Source: Salinisphaera sp. G21_0 (GTDB lineage Bacteria; Pseudomonadota; Gammaproteobacteria; Pseudomonadales; Endozoicomonadaceae). From it: a stretch of 64,000 bases of DNA. The position numbers and the translations under genes are program-made. The notes under the pieces are model-generated. The model worked only from the letters and a program-made list of their open reading frames with translations, was not told the origin of the DNA and searched no databases. Of this stretch, positions 11,375 through 21,767 are shown in pieces. Position 1 is the stretch's first letter. Each line of letters opens with the position of its first letter. The stretch covers positions 1 to 64,000 of the forward strand of contig NZ_JAGHQW010000029.1 in assembly GCF_017744115.1 (NCBI RefSeq), in the 5' to 3' direction.

Positions 11375-14005
11375 CTAATTGGCAACAATATTCACCAGTT
11401 TACCGGGAACCACGATCACTTTGCGGACTGTCAGACCATCGGTGAACTTGCTGACGTTTTCATGCTCCAGAGCCAGCTTCTCAATGGCGTCTTTATCCAG
11501 GCCTGCCGGTACTTCCAGTTTTGCCCGCACCTTACCATTGACCTGAACCACCAGGGTGATGGCCTCTTTCTTCAGCGCTGCTTCGTCAGCTACCGGCCAT
11601 AAAGCATCCAGTACTGGCTCAGAGTTGCCCAAAGCCTGCCAGATACTGTGCATGGCATGAGGCGCAATCGGTGCCAGCATCAGCGTGGTGGCCTCAATGG
11701 CTTCGCGCATGACGGCGCGATCCTGACTTTGTGAATGACTCACCTGGAACTTGCTGATGGCGTTGTTCAACTCCATGATCGCGGCAATGGCGGTATTGAA
11801 GGTCAGGCGGCGCTCACAGTCATCAGAAACCTTATTGATGGTTTCATGCACTTTACGGCGCAGATCCTTTTGCTCTTTGGTCAGGGCGTTCAGATCAAGA
11901 GCAGCCACATCACCACCGGCAATATGTTCTGCGGCCTGCTTCCAGAAGCGACGCAGGAAACGGTTGGCACCTTCTACAGCGCTTTCAGACCACTCCAGGG
12001 TTTGCTCCGGTGGCGCAGCGAACATGGTGTACAGACGGATCGTGTCAGCACCGTACTGATCAATCAGGTCCTGTGGGTCGATACCGTTGTTTTTGGATTT
12101 GGACATCTTGCTCATGCCCGCATGCTCAACCACTTCACCTGTCGTTTTCAGGGTAGCCTTAACCAGACGTCCTTTGTCGTCAAACTCGCTGTCGACATCG
12201 GTCGGGGCAATCCACTGCTTGACGCCTTTTTCATCAAGCTTGAAGAAGGTGTCAGCCAATACCATGCCCTGGCAGAGCAGGCGCTTGAACGGCTCATCGC
12301 TATCCACCAGGCCGGCATCACGCAGCAGCTTGTGATAGAAACGGGAGTAGAGCAGGTGCATAACCGCATGCTCGATACCACCAATGTACTGGTCCACCGG
12401 CAGCCAGTAGTTGGCCTGCTCAGGGTTCAGCATCTGGTCATCAGACTGTGGCGAGCAGTAGCGGGCGTAGTACCAGCTGGACTCCATGAAGGTATCAAAG
12501 GTATCAGTCTCACGGGTGGCAGGCTGGCCGTTGTGGGTGGTTTTTGCCCATTCAGGATCTGCTTTGATGGGCGACTGAACCCCGTCCATTTCCACGTCTT
12601 CTGGCAGCAGCACCGGCAGATCTTCCAGAGGAACAGGAACTTCAGTACCGTCTTCCAGGTAGCGCATCGGAATTGGTGCCCCCCAGTAACGCTGACGGCT
12701 GACACCCCAGTCGCGCAGGCGATAGTTCACCTGACGCTCACCTTTGCCTTCTGCAATCAGTCGGTCGGCGATGGCATTGAACGCCTCTTCTGAACTCAGG
12801 CCGTCAAACTCACCGGAGTTCACCAGCTTACCCTTGTCCGTAAAAGCCGCTGCGCCAAGGTCAATGGCTTCGCCATTGGCAGGCTCGACGACCTGTTCGA
12901 TGGGCAGACCAAAGCGGGTGGCAAACTCGTAGTCCCGCTGGTCATGGCCGGGAACGGCCATCACTGCACCGGTACCGTAATCCATCAGTACAAAGTTGGC
13001 CGCCCATACAGGGACTTCACGCCCCGTGATTGGGTGAATGGCCCGGATGCCGGTATCGACACCGACCTTTTCCATGGTGGCCATTTCGGCTTCAGTCACG
13101 GCATTGGATTTGCAGTCATGGATGAAGGTGGCAAGGGCAGGGTTATTGGCCGCTGCCGCTTTGGCCAATGGGTGCTCTGAAGCAATGCCCACGTAGGTCA
13201 CGCCCATCAGGGTATCAGGTCGGGTGGTGTAAACCTTGAACTCATCAGGGGCACCTTCAGGCCCATTTGCAACCTTGAAGGTCATCTGTACGCCTTCGGA
13301 GCGGCCAACCCAGTTGCGCTGCATGGCCTTGACCTGCTCTGGCCAGTGTTCGAGTTTATCGAGGTCGGCCAGCAGTTCGTCGGCGTAGGCGGTGATTTTG
13401 ACAAACCACTGGGGCAGTTCTTTGCGCTCAACGACCGTATCACAACGCCAGCAGCGGCCATCTTCAACCTGCTCGTTGGCCAGTACGGTGGCGTCGTTTG
13501 GGCACCAGTTAACGGTGGCCATTTTTTTGTATACCAGGCCTTTTTCGTAGAGCCGGGTAAAGAACCATTGCTCCCACTTGTAGTAATCCGGCTTACAGGT
13601 TGCCAGCTCACGATTCCAGTCATAGCCGAAACCCAGGCGCTTGAGCTGGCCTTTCATGTAATCGATGTTTTCGTAGGTCCAGGGTGCGGGTGCCGTCTTG
13701 TTTTTGATGGCGGCATTTTCGGCAGGCAGACCAAAGGCATCCCAGCCCATAGGCTGCAGGACATTCTTGCCCCGCATGCGCTGGTAGCGTGAAATCACAT
13801 CACCAATGGTGTAGTTACGAACATGCCCCATGTGCAGTCGGCCACTGGGGTACGGGAACATGGAGAGGCAGTAGAACTTCTCTTTATTCTTCTCGTCTGA
13901 ACAGCCTTCTGAAGTGCCTTCGGTAACAGCAAAACTGTCATTGTCTTCCCAGAATTTCTGGGCTTCGCTCTCAATCTGATGCGGTTGGTAATGCTCTTCC
14001 ATCAT
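11375..14005 (-). CDS. leuS: Leucyl-tRNA synthetase
   Basis: 876-residue class I aminoacyl-tRNA synthetase that charges tRNA-Leu. The HIGH motif is in [16 protein letters not shown] and the KMSKS motif in [14 protein letters not shown]. The zinc-binding Cys pair region ([16 protein letters not shown] ... CWRCD), the editing CP1 domain ([13 protein letters not shown]) and the C-terminal anticodon-binding part ([16 protein letters not shown]) are in the usual order. Full length. In many gammaproteobacteria leuS is followed by lptE and holA; here the downstream region is instead a hairpin and a MITE-bearing accessory segment, so the usual partner genes are elsewhere. The first two codons are both ATG. 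Confidence 0.98.
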   Translation of the reverse strand: MMEEHYQPHQIESEAQKFWEDNDSFAVTEGTSEGCSDEKNKEKFYCLSMFPYPSGRLHMGHVRNYTIGDVISRYQRMRGKNVLQPMGWDAFGLPAENAAIKNKTAPAPWTYENIDYMKGQLKRLGFGYDWNRELATCKPDYYKWEQWFFTRLYEKGLVYKKMATVNWCPNDATVLANEQVEDGRCWRCDTVVERKELPQWFVKITAYADELLADLDKLEHWPEQVKAMQRNWVGRSEGVQMTFKVANGPEGAPDEFKVYTTRPDTLMGVTYVGIASEHPLAKAAAANNPALATFIHDCKSNAVTEAEMATMEKVGVDTGIRAIHPITGREVPVWAANFVLMDYGTGAVMAVPGHDQRDYEFATRFGLPIEQVVEPANGEAIDLGAAAFTDKGKLVNSGEFDGLSSEEAFNAIADRLIAEGKGERQVNYRLRDWGVSRQRYWGAPIPMRYLEDGTEVPVPLEDLPVLLPEDVEMDGVQSPIKADPEWAKTTHNGQPATRETDTFDTFMESSWYYARYCSPQSDDQMLNPEQANYWLPVDQYIGGIEHAVMHLLYSRFYHKLLRDAGLVDSDEPFKRLLCQGMVLADTFFKLDEKGVKQWIAPTDVDSEFDDKGRLVKATLKTTGEVVEHAGMSKMSKSKNNGIDPQDLIDQYGADTIRLYTMFAAPPEQTLEWSESAVEGANRFLRRFWKQAAEHIAGGDVAALDLNALTKEQKDLRRKVHETINKVSDDCERRLTFNTAIAAIMELNNAISKFQVSHSQSQDRAVMREAIEATTLMLAPIAPHAMHSIWQALGNSEPVLDALWPVADEAALKKEAITLVVQVNGKVRAKLEVPAGLDKDAIEKLALEHENVSKFTDGLTVRKVIVVPGKLVNIVAN

Positions 14006-14270
14006 CGCTCAACGGGCTTAATGTAAAGGATCGCTTTGATGCTTTCCTGAAAGCCGTCCGGTGAGAAAAGCTTCGTGGAAAACCAATCAAAGAGTCAGGG
14101 AAACTAATAACCCGCAAGGATACAACACTGCCTGCGCAACTGCACTTTTCCTGTGGATTTATCCATACAGATTGTCCTCCATTGATCTATATCATCCGTC
14201 CTGACTGTCAATATTTGGTAAGGTGATGCATTTTTCGTCATCCATTCATTCTCACTTTCTGGAAAACATA

Positions 14271-15932
14271 ATGAGCGATATCGCGATATCCATATCGATC
14301 CTGTCGCTGGTGGCCGTGCTGGGCCTGTGGATAGGTAACTGGCGCATCCGCGGCGTCGGTATGGGCATAGGTGGAGTGCTGTTCGGGGGTATTCTGGTGG
14401 GGCACTTTGTCTATCAGATGGATATTCATCTGGACAGCCATACACTGGAGTACATCAAAGAATTTGGCCTGATTCTTTTTGTTTACACCATCGGGATTCA
14501 GGTGGGGCCGGGCTTCTTTTCATCGCTGAAAAGCAGCGGTCTGAAATTGAATGCCTTTGCCGCAGGGCTGGTACTGCTGGGCGGGGTGGTGGCCACCGTA
14601 CTTCATCTGATGTTTGATGTTCCACTGCCCGTTGTCCTGGGGGTTTATTCGGGCGCGGTGACGAATACGCCTTCTCTGGCGGCGGGTACCGGCATTCTGG
14701 CCGAGCTGGGGACGCCAGAGAGCATGCTGGCACTGCCAGGTTCTGCCTATGCGGTGGCTTACCCGTTTGGTATCTGTGGCATTCTGCTGAGTATGTGGTT
14801 TATCCGGCGACTGTTCAAAATAGACGTTAACCAGGAGGCGGAAGCCTTTGAGAAAGTGTCCGGTACCGGAAAGGAAAGCCTGTATACCATCAATGTTGCC
14901 ATTCGAAACCCGAATATTGATGGCCTGGCGCTTCAGGATGTTCCGGGGCTGAATGACGGAGAACTGGTCTGTTCCCGACTGAAGCGGGAGGAAGAGCTGA
15001 TTGTCCCCAAGGGCAATACAACAGTGGCGTTGGGTGACATTCTCCATCTGGTTGGCAGTCGACAGAAATTACAGAGTGCCCGCCTTATTCTCGGCGAAGA
15101 GGTGGACGCGTCCCTGACCACCAAGGGTACGGAGCTCAGAACTTCCCGGGTGGTGGTAACCAATGAGAAGGTGCTGGGTAAAAAGCTGATCGACCTGAAA
15201 TTCAAGCAGCGTTATGACGTGGTGGTTTCCCGCCTGAACCGCTCCGGTGTGGAGCTGGTGCCCAACCGGGAGGCGACGTTGCAGTTTGGTGATATTCTCA
15301 ACCTGGTTGGTCGCCCTGAGTCGATTGATGCGGTGGCCAATCAGGTGGGCAATGCCCAGCAGAAGCTGCAACAGGTTCAGATGATGCCAGTGTTTATTGG
15401 TATTGGTCTGGGGATTTTGCTGGGCTCTGTGCCACTGGCTATCCCGGGCCTGCCTGCGGCGCTCAAGCTGGGGCTGGCGGGTGGACCTCTGCTGGTGGCG
15501 TTGATTCTTGGCCGAATAGGCAGTATTGGTCGTTTATATTGGTTTATGCCGCCCAGTGCCAACCTGGCGTTGCGGGAGATTGGTATTGTTCTGTTTCTGG
15601 CCGTGGTCGGTTTAAAGTCCGGGGAAAACTTTGTGGATATCCTGGTGCACGGGGATGGTTTGCAATGGATGCTGTACGGCGCAGTGATCACCCTGGTGCC
15701 GCTGCTGGTGATCGGTATTACCAGCCGTATGTTTGGTGGGCTTAACTATTTGAGCCTCTGTGGCCTGCTGGCAGGCTCCATGACGGACCCACCTGCGCTG
15801 GCCTTTGCCAATAGTCTGCATGAAAAGTCCGGAGCGGCGGCACTGTCCTACGCAACGGTTTATCCGCTGGTGATGTGTTTGAGAATTTTGTCACCGCAGA
15901 TACTGGCAGTGTTGCTGTGGGGGCTCATGTAA
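14271..15932 (+). CDS. yidE: YidE/YbjL-type membrane transporter with two TrkA-C domains
   Basis: 553 residues from ATG 14271, the same length as I recall for E. coli YidE, and starting in the same way ([19 protein letters not shown]). The layout is typical of the aspartate:alanine exchanger family: an N-terminal block of about five membrane segments ([32 protein letters not shown]), two cytosolic RCK_C/TrkA-C units (about residues 200-370, each with GD-IL-LVG), then a second membrane block. The substrate is unknown for YidE itself. The gene stands alone. An in-frame GTG-type start at 14223 would add 16 unlikely residues. Confidence 0.92.
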   Translation: MSDIAISISILSLVAVLGLWIGNWRIRGVGMGIGGVLFGGILVGHFVYQMDIHLDSHTLEYIKEFGLILFVYTIGIQVGPGFFSSLKSSGLKLNAFAAGLVLLGGVVATVLHLMFDVPLPVVLGVYSGAVTNTPSLAAGTGILAELGTPESMLALPGSAYAVAYPFGICGILLSMWFIRRLFKIDVNQEAEAFEKVSGTGKESLYTINVAIRNPNIDGLALQDVPGLNDGELVCSRLKREEELIVPKGNTTVALGDILHLVGSRQKLQSARLILGEEVDASLTTKGTELRTSRVVVTNEKVLGKKLIDLKFKQRYDVVVSRLNRSGVELVPNREATLQFGDILNLVGRPESIDAVANQVGNAQQKLQQVQMMPVFIGIGLGILLGSVPLAIPGLPAALKLGLAGGPLLVALILGRIGSIGRLYWFMPPSANLALREIGIVLFLAVVGLKSGENFVDILVHGDGLQWMLYGAVITLVPLLVIGITSRMFGGLNYLSLCGLLAGSMTDPPALAFANSLHEKSGAAALSYATVYPLVMCLRILSPQILAVLLWGLM

Positions 15933-16042
15933 GGAACTGTCCTGAGGGTTGGAACTAAAAAGCGCTGGTAATGGTCAAAGTCGTCTTAGTACCAGAAAAC
16001 ATAACCGGTTGTTGTTTCAGAGGATGCAGAGGAACTCAGATT

Positions 16043-16543
16043 ATGCCCGGCCTTTTACAGCCCTTTTCAGTGATCACACCCTCAGGTCGACAGGTAGATG
16101 TTGCCTATAGCAATGATTCATCGCAGATATCCGCACTGAGCAGCCTGGAATGCATTCAATGCAGAAATATAACCTACAACGGCAGGAAAATTGATGGTTG
16201 TCATCATACGATCTGCCAACCTTGCATAGATAATAACGATTTATTAGCAACAGGAGAGCATAATTGCGATGGCATTATTGTTACCGGAAAAACATTAACC
16301 AGCTACAGTATAGAGACTAAGACGCTTCTGGATAATCTGATTGTTCTCTGCCCCTTTAGCAATTGTAACCAGAAAGCCCTGCTGTCAGATGTTGATCAAC
16401 ACATCAGAGACCACATCAACCCCGCTAATGGTTCGCTCAGTGAGATTCAAATAGCTAATGATCCAGGTGAATTGCCTCCAAACTCCCGGTGGTATGAACT
16501 TGAAGGCATAATCTATTATGTTGTTGAATCGAATGCTCAGTGA
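16043..16543 (+). CDS. RING/TRAF-like zinc-binding protein
   Basis: 166 residues. After 27 residues comes a RING-like cysteine pattern: ECIQC, then GCHHTICQPC (C-x-H-x2-C-x2-C), then HNC. About 45 residues later CPFSNCNQKALLSDVDQHI resembles the TRAF-type zinc finger (C, C, H, H) that follows RING in animal TRAF proteins. No signal peptide or membrane segment. In eukaryotes this pair acts as a ubiquitin ligase scaffold; a role on host ubiquitin pathways is inference. ATG 16043 with AGAGGAA upstream is preferred over ATG 15971, which lacks a site. The third metal pair of the RING is incomplete by eye. Confidence 0.68.
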   Translation: MPGLLQPFSVITPSGRQVDVAYSNDSSQISALSSLECIQCRNITYNGRKIDGCHHTICQPCIDNNDLLATGEHNCDGIIVTGKTLTSYSIETKTLLDNLIVLCPFSNCNQKALLSDVDQHIRDHINPANGSLSEIQIANDPGELPPNSRWYELEGIIYYVVESNAQ

Positions 16544-16572
16544 CTTTGTAGCATTAAAAACTCAGCAGAGTC

Positions 16573-17748
16573 TCAATCACTTCTTAACTCATTGCTGGGT
16601 GATATCGGTGTTGGCAGTCTGAATACCACCAGATACGTAGAAACTATAAAGGTCAGAATTGCCGCTCCTTCGATCAGTAATGCGGTCTCCTGCTGGATTC
16701 TTCCTGCCGTCATGGCTCCGTAAGCCAGGAGTAGTGAGAATTCACTGCTCTGCCCCAAACGTAACCCCATTTCTGCCGCATTATCGTTCCGTTCGCCTGC
16801 CAGATGCTTCAGCAGATATTTAAACAGTATGGGCTTGGCAATTAATACGATCGCTGACGTCAATAGAATGGCCATCAGGAGATGACTTTTCAGCATCGGT
16901 TCAAACTGGGCTCCCACCGAAAAGAAAAACAGAATCAGAAAGAACTCCCTCAACGGTTTCAAACCCTCGGCAATAATCAGTGAGATTGGCGATGTAGCAA
17001 TACTGACTCCGGCAATAAAAGCGCCGATCTCATGGGACAGACCAAAAGACTCCGCCAGTTGAGCTGCTGTCAGGCACCAGCCCAGTGACACCAGAAAAAT
17101 ATACTCAGAGATAATGTCAAAACGTCCCATTAGCGGTAGCAGGATATATCGGACAAAACTCCAGGCCCCCAGGGCAAATGCACAGGTTTTCAACGGCAGT
17201 AATAGCGCTTCGATATGGGCCCCACCGTTGCTGCTGTAAAGAATCAGAATGGTCAGAATGGCCAGAATATCTTCAAACAGCAGGATACTGATCATCACTT
17301 CACCGGTTCTCTTATGGTGCAGTGTTGTGGTAGGGATCAACTTTAAACTGAGTACGGTACTGGAAAAGGCCAGAGACAGGCCAGCGATCAACGCTTCTAT
17401 CAATGGAAAACCAAAGAGCAGGGCAAGAACGGCACAGATCATGGCACCAACAGCGCTCAGGCAGAGAAAGGTTACCAGCGCCGTTTGTTTTAACTGTTTG
17501 AGCAGGTTTCTGGGGTGCAGGTGTAACCCCAGCAGAAACATCAACAGAATAATCCCCATGGTGGAGATCGCTTCAATATGTCCATCATCCATAACTACAT
17601 TCAGACCCTGGGGACCAATCAGCATACCAAGGCCTATATAAGCGAGAATAATGGGTTGTTTCAGCCAGACAAACAGGGTACCCAGTAACGATGCACCACC
17701 AAAGATGACAGCCATTTCCAGAACAAGATGCTCAAACGGTCCTTGCAC
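16573..17748 (-). CDS. Kef-type cation:proton antiporter, membrane domain only
   Basis: About 391 residues, a CPA2 monovalent cation:H+ antiporter domain with 11-13 hydrophobic segments. Family signs are IGPQGLNVV near residue 45, the LLMFLLGLHLHPRNL segment, SLAFSSTVLSLKLI and the central FEDILAIL. Unlike KefB/KefC it stops after the membrane domain, with no RCK/TrkA-N domain. The frame is open to 17853, but the first 35 residues look non-coding; GTG 17748 with taagg upstream, or ATG 17715, are likelier starts. It is divergent from the next gene. It probably exchanges K+ or Na+ for H+ in the inner membrane. Confidence 0.85.
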   Translation of the reverse strand: MQGPFEHLVLEMAVIFGGASLLGTLFVWLKQPIILAYIGLGMLIGPQGLNVVMDDGHIEAISTMGIILLMFLLGLHLHPRNLLKQLKQTALVTFLCLSAVGAMICAVLALLFGFPLIEALIAGLSLAFSSTVLSLKLIPTTTLHHKRTGEVMISILLFEDILAILTILILYSSNGGAHIEALLLPLKTCAFALGAWSFVRYILLPLMGRFDIISEYIFLVSLGWCLTAAQLAESFGLSHEIGAFIAGVSIATSPISLIIAEGLKPLREFFLILFFFSVGAQFEPMLKSHLLMAILLTSAIVLIAKPILFKYLLKHLAGERNDNAAEMGLRLGQSSEFSLLLAYGAMTAGRIQQETALLIEGAAILTFIVSTYLVVFRLPTPISPSNELRSD

Positions 17749-17899
17749 AGCGTAAACCTTATCGTTAAAACTATGGGACTGTTCAGGATAGTTGATCAAA
17801 CAGGTTGGGATTGTCCGATTTTCAATGAGCGTGTCACAATAACGTGTCCCCACCAGGGCCTGCGGGGTCGTTCAGAAAAACAAGTGGACTCTTTTTTTC

Positions 17900-18583
17900 A
17901 TGTTGCTGATTTGGCTGATCATAATGGGACTGATTTTTAAGTCATGGATTGCCTGGCTGGTACTGGTCATTCTTTATCTGTTCTCAACCCAGCCGGTTGC
18001 ATCGCTGCTTATTCGCAGCCTTGAGTGCTACCCGGTCTTTACGCCGGGGCAAACACAACCTGTAGAGCCTCAGGCAGTGGTGATTCTTGGTGGTGGTTTA
18101 CCTCGTATCAGCCCCGAGATGTCAGGCTTTCGCCCTTCCATGTATACCCTGGAGCGACTCCGTTATGGTGCATGGCTGAGCCGTCAGACTGAGTTGCCGG
18201 TTATGGTCAGTGGTGGCGGTTTCCGACCGGAAGCCGCCATCATGGCAGAAAGTCTTAAACATGATTTTGCTGTGGAAACCCGGTGGTTGGAGGATCAAAG
18301 TACTACAACCCGGGAAAATGCAGTGTATGCCCGTGAAATGCTGCCTGAGGATATTCAGTCGGTTTTACTCGTGACCCATGGCTGGCATATGCCAAGGGCT
18401 GTTCTCAGCTTTGAACGAGCTGGTTTCCATGTGATTCCGGCACCGGGGATGCTGGTCGATGCCCCAAAAGACACTTTCCGTATCAGTCGATGGTTGCCGA
18501 GTGCCCGTTATTTGAGCGACAGTGAACGTGCTTTAAGAGAGTACGCCGGGTATTTATGGTACTGGCTGATCTATCGCAGCTGA
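17900..18583 (+). CDS. DUF218 (YdcF/ElyC/SanA-like) membrane protein
   Basis: 227 residues. One or two N-terminal membrane segments (LLIWLIIMGLIFKSW, WLVLVILYLFST) are followed by a periplasmic DUF218 domain: AVVILGGGLPR, VSGGGF, STTTRENAVYAREML, VLLVTHGWHMPRAVL. ElyC and SanA of this family affect envelope and peptidoglycan integrity in E. coli; the reaction is not established. ATG 17900 lacks a clear ribosome-binding site and ATG 17924 is an alternative. Convergent with the repeat protein that follows. Confidence 0.87.
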   Translation: MLLIWLIIMGLIFKSWIAWLVLVILYLFSTQPVASLLIRSLECYPVFTPGQTQPVEPQAVVILGGGLPRISPEMSGFRPSMYTLERLRYGAWLSRQTELPVMVSGGGFRPEAAIMAESLKHDFAVETRWLEDQSTTTRENAVYAREMLPEDIQSVLLVTHGWHMPRAVLSFERAGFHVIPAPGMLVDAPKDTFRISRWLPSARYLSDSERALREYAGYLWYWLIYRS

Positions 18584-18634
18584 CTGTTGTGTTTAACCAG
18601 CCTGGATCAGTGCTATTTAGACAATTTTTGTCGT

Positions 18635-21600
18635 TCAATTCATATCAAGCCCATAGTCTTCATCAACAGATAACATGAAATAAGCCGAAGTCTCTTGTTG
18701 ACCATCAGAGACATCGTATCTGTGAAGACTATCACCGGCAACGGTCTTTTCGTGTCTAAACAGCATATAATCCATTACATTGGTGTTGGTGCGGCATTCT
18801 TCAAGCCAGCAGACTAAAGCATAATGCAGTTTACTTTCTTCAGGAAAACTCTTAAGGCATTCTAATACCTGATCCTTATGGATTTGTTGTCCATTAACAC
18901 ACAGGCTGTTGATATAGCAGTGCGCCAGGAAGAAGAAACGTATGCGTAAGTTCTGAAATGTATGTCTCAGTGTTTTGGTGGATTGCAACACCTGTGCTGC
19001 TGACAGGTTTTCATGGTCAATTGTCCATTCATTCTGCATAGCCATGAATTTCAGGATACATTGCAGTCGGTGTTGCTCATCGTCCTGAACCGGTGCGTTG
19101 GTTGAGATTTGCCAAGCCTGTTGAAGTATATCCTGAGCTTCGCTGGTTTCACCGTACTGCAGAGATTGTTTCAGGCTTTGAATCAGATATTTGGTTTGCT
19201 CGGCAGAATGATCGCCGGGTATTTCATTAAACGCGTCTAATACTTGCTGGTTATCCCAGATACTTTCCAATACTTTTGTCTTCAATGGCAGCTGAGAATA
19301 CAAAATAGTGTTTTCGAGCAACCAGCCACCCCGTTCATAATCCATCGCATCCGGCGTGTCCTGCTGGCCATTCAACAGCAGGTCTCTCAGGCAACATTCC
19401 GCTTTGAAGTGCGCTGCCGCCAATTGGCCCGCCGGACTACTGGTGAAACCCCGGACCACTTCATCCGGTGTAAGCTGCTGGCCATTCAACGCCAGGTTTC
19501 TCAGGCAACATTCTGCCTTAAAGCAAGCCAGCTCCATTGTTGCCATGGCGGCCCGGTAGTTATTAACCACTGCATCTGGTGTAATCTGCTGGCCATTCAG
19601 CGGCAGGCCCTTCAGGCAACATCGTTCCTTAAAGCGCGCTATCCCCAGTTTGCCAGCCTGATTGTCCGGAAAACCCTTAACTACTGCATCTGGTGTGACC
19701 GGCTGGCCATTCAATGGCAGGCCCCTCAGGCAACATTGCTCCGTGAAGCGGGCCCTTCCCAGTTTGCCTTCCGGACTGTTTGGGAAAGCCCTGACTACTT
19801 CATCCGGAGTCACCTGTCGGCCATTCAATAGCAGGCCTCTCAGGCAACATTCTGCTTTCAGGCGAGCTGGCTCCAGTGTTGCTCTGGCGGCCTGATAATC
19901 CTTCAGTATCTCTTCCAGTGTCACCTGCCGGTCCTTCAGCGGTAAGCCCTTCAGGCAACACTTTTGCTTGAAGCGCGCCAGCGACAGTTTGCCTTCCAGA
20001 CTATCGGGGAAATCCTTAACCACCTGATGTGCTGTTACCGGCAGGCGATTCAGCAGCAGGCCCCTCAGACAACATCGTTCCTTGAAGCGGGCCCTGCCCA
20101 GTTTGCCTTCCGGACTATCCGGGAAATCCTTAACCACCTCTTCCGGCGTGACCCGCTGGCCATACAACAACAAACCCCTGAGGCAACATTGTTCCTTGAA
20201 GCGCGCTATCCCCAGTTTGCCTTTCCGGCTAGCCAGGAAATCGTTAACCACCTCATTCGTTGAGACCTGTCGGCCCTGCAACAACAGGCCCTTCAGGCAG
20301 CATTCCGATTTGAAGTGTGCCAGTTCCAGTAGTGATCTGGCGGCCTGATAACCCTTAACCACCGCATCCGCTGTGACCAGCTGGCCATTCAACGGCAGGT
20401 TCCTCAGGCAACATTGTTCCTTAAAGCGCGTCAGCTCCAGTAGCGCTTTGGTGGTCTGATAACCTTTAACTACCTCATCCGGTGAGACCGGCCGACCATT
20501 CAACCGCAGTCCTTTCAGACAACATTCTGCTTTGAAGCGAACCATCTCAAGTGGTGCCCTGGCGGCCTGATAATCCTTTACCACCGCATCCGGTGCGACC
20601 TCCCGGCCGAACAACGGCAGGTTCTTCAGGCAACATTCTGCTTTGAAGCGCGCCAGCTCCAGTGATGCCCCGGCGGCCTGATAATCCTTGACCACCATAT
20701 CCGGTGTGACCTGTCGGCCGTACAGCAGCAGGTTCTTCAGGCAACATTCTGCTTTGAAACGCGCTATCCCCAGTTTTCCGGCCGGACTATCCGGATAAGC
20801 CTTAACCACCGCATCCGGTGTGACCTGTTTGCCATCCAACCGTAGTCTCTTCAGGCAACATTGCGCTTTGAAGCGTGCCAGCTCCAGTGTTGCCCCGGCT
20901 GCCTGATAACCCTGAACCACTGCATCCGCTGTGACCCGATGGCCATGCAACGGCAGGCTACTCAGGCAACATTCTGCGGTGAAGCGCGCTACCCCCAGTT
21001 TACCGACTTGACTGTCCGGAAAAGCCTTAACCACCTCATCCGGTGTAATCTGCTGGCCATTCAATGGCAGGCCGCTAAGGCAACATTGTTGCTTAAAACG
21101 CGCTCTTCCCAGTATGCCTTGCGGAGTATTCGGGAAATCCTTGATCACCGTATCCGCTGTGACCGGCTTGCCATTTAATGGCAGGCCCTTCAGGCAAAAT
21201 TCCTCTCTATAGCGTGCTATCGCCAATCTGCACTTATTATTGCCATCTGGCTGTCGGTTGAATTCTTGAATGACCTGCTCCGGGGTGACTTTTCTATTGT
21301 CAAGAAGAATGTTCTTTGCACAAAGCCTTTGCAGGAAGAAGCCAGCTCTGAGAGACGAACAGTCACTGCCATAGGCTTTAATCACCTCAGTCGGGGTGAT
21401 TTGATGTCCCTTTAATGGCCTTTTATTCCAAAAGGCAAACTCAATACGCCTGGCATCATTCAGAGGTGGGGCTGTGCCTCTATGAAACTGATGCGTTGAG
21501 ACACTTTTACCGTTAAATGAACATCCGGCACGGTCAGGAATCCTGTTTGAACCGGTTTTTTGATTTACCCGGCCCGCAGGCTTCGGGGGGGAATGAGTGG

Positions 21601-21682
21601 ATGCTGCTGCTTTCAAAAGACACCCTGCACACCTGGACTTTAAATATCGCCATTTGACCTTGTAGCGACTTTCCGGTTCCAT
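18635..21682 (-). CDS. Giant Cys-Cys-Leu 37/38-residue repeat protein
   Basis: 1015 residues, no signal peptide. Residues about 80-780 are tandem repeats of 37 or 38 residues with the core ARFKAECCLKGLPLNGRQ followed by VTPDEVVKDF or a variant. Two linker types alternate: FPDSPEGKLGR (38) and YQAARATLEL (37). I count 16 units with the CCL core, two or three degenerate ones at the N-terminal side and a lone relative near the C-terminus (HCYINSLCVNGQQI). Each unit reads as two helices, so a solenoid is likely. The C-terminal 220 residues differ and end in an acidic tail. No catalytic motif. I know no named family; a scaffold or host-binding role is inference. Confidence 0.85.
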   Translation of the reverse strand: MEPESRYKVKWRYLKSRCAGCLLKAAASTHSPPKPAGRVNQKTGSNRIPDRAGCSFNGKSVSTHQFHRGTAPPLNDARRIEFAFWNKRPLKGHQITPTEVIKAYGSDCSSLRAGFFLQRLCAKNILLDNRKVTPEQVIQEFNRQPDGNNKCRLAIARYREEFCLKGLPLNGKPVTADTVIKDFPNTPQGILGRARFKQQCCLSGLPLNGQQITPDEVVKAFPDSQVGKLGVARFTAECCLSSLPLHGHRVTADAVVQGYQAAGATLELARFKAQCCLKRLRLDGKQVTPDAVVKAYPDSPAGKLGIARFKAECCLKNLLLYGRQVTPDMVVKDYQAAGASLELARFKAECCLKNLPLFGREVAPDAVVKDYQAARAPLEMVRFKAECCLKGLRLNGRPVSPDEVVKGYQTTKALLELTRFKEQCCLRNLPLNGQLVTADAVVKGYQAARSLLELAHFKSECCLKGLLLQGRQVSTNEVVNDFLASRKGKLGIARFKEQCCLRGLLLYGQRVTPEEVVKDFPDSPEGKLGRARFKERCCLRGLLLNRLPVTAHQVVKDFPDSLEGKLSLARFKQKCCLKGLPLKDRQVTLEEILKDYQAARATLEPARLKAECCLRGLLLNGRQVTPDEVVRAFPNSPEGKLGRARFTEQCCLRGLPLNGQPVTPDAVVKGFPDNQAGKLGIARFKERCCLKGLPLNGQQITPDAVVNNYRAAMATMELACFKAECCLRNLALNGQQLTPDEVVRGFTSSPAGQLAAAHFKAECCLRDLLLNGQQDTPDAMDYERGGWLLENTILYSQLPLKTKVLESIWDNQQVLDAFNEIPGDHSAEQTKYLIQSLKQSLQYGETSEAQDILQQAWQISTNAPVQDDEQHRLQCILKFMAMQNEWTIDHENLSAAQVLQSTKTLRHTFQNLRIRFFFLAHCYINSLCVNGQQIHKDQVLECLKSFPEESKLHYALVCWLEECRTNTNVMDYMLFRHEKTVAGDSLHRYDVSDGQQETSAYFMLSVDEDYGLDMN
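19345..21440 (-). repeat. Coding tandem repeats of 111/114 bp
   Basis: About 18 units inside the 1015-residue protein, seen on the plus strand as the recurring caggcaacattc and ggccattcaa words at steps of 111 or 114 bases. Both unit lengths are multiples of three, so unit gain or loss would keep the frame. Confidence 0.85.
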
Positions 21683-21767
21683 TTTTATATAAGGAATATT
21701 GGACGAAACTTTTTGCTGGATTGCTAATCAAAGGATCAAACTATTTCAGCGTCGAGAGGTTATTTTG

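Noticed and set aside
11735-12793. 352-codon open frame antisense to leuS
   Set aside because: Shadow of leuS; the leuS frame carries all synthetase motifs.
19345-21440. Regularly spaced repeats as a CRISPR array
   Set aside because: The unit is coding throughout, with no unique spacers and no cas genes nearby.
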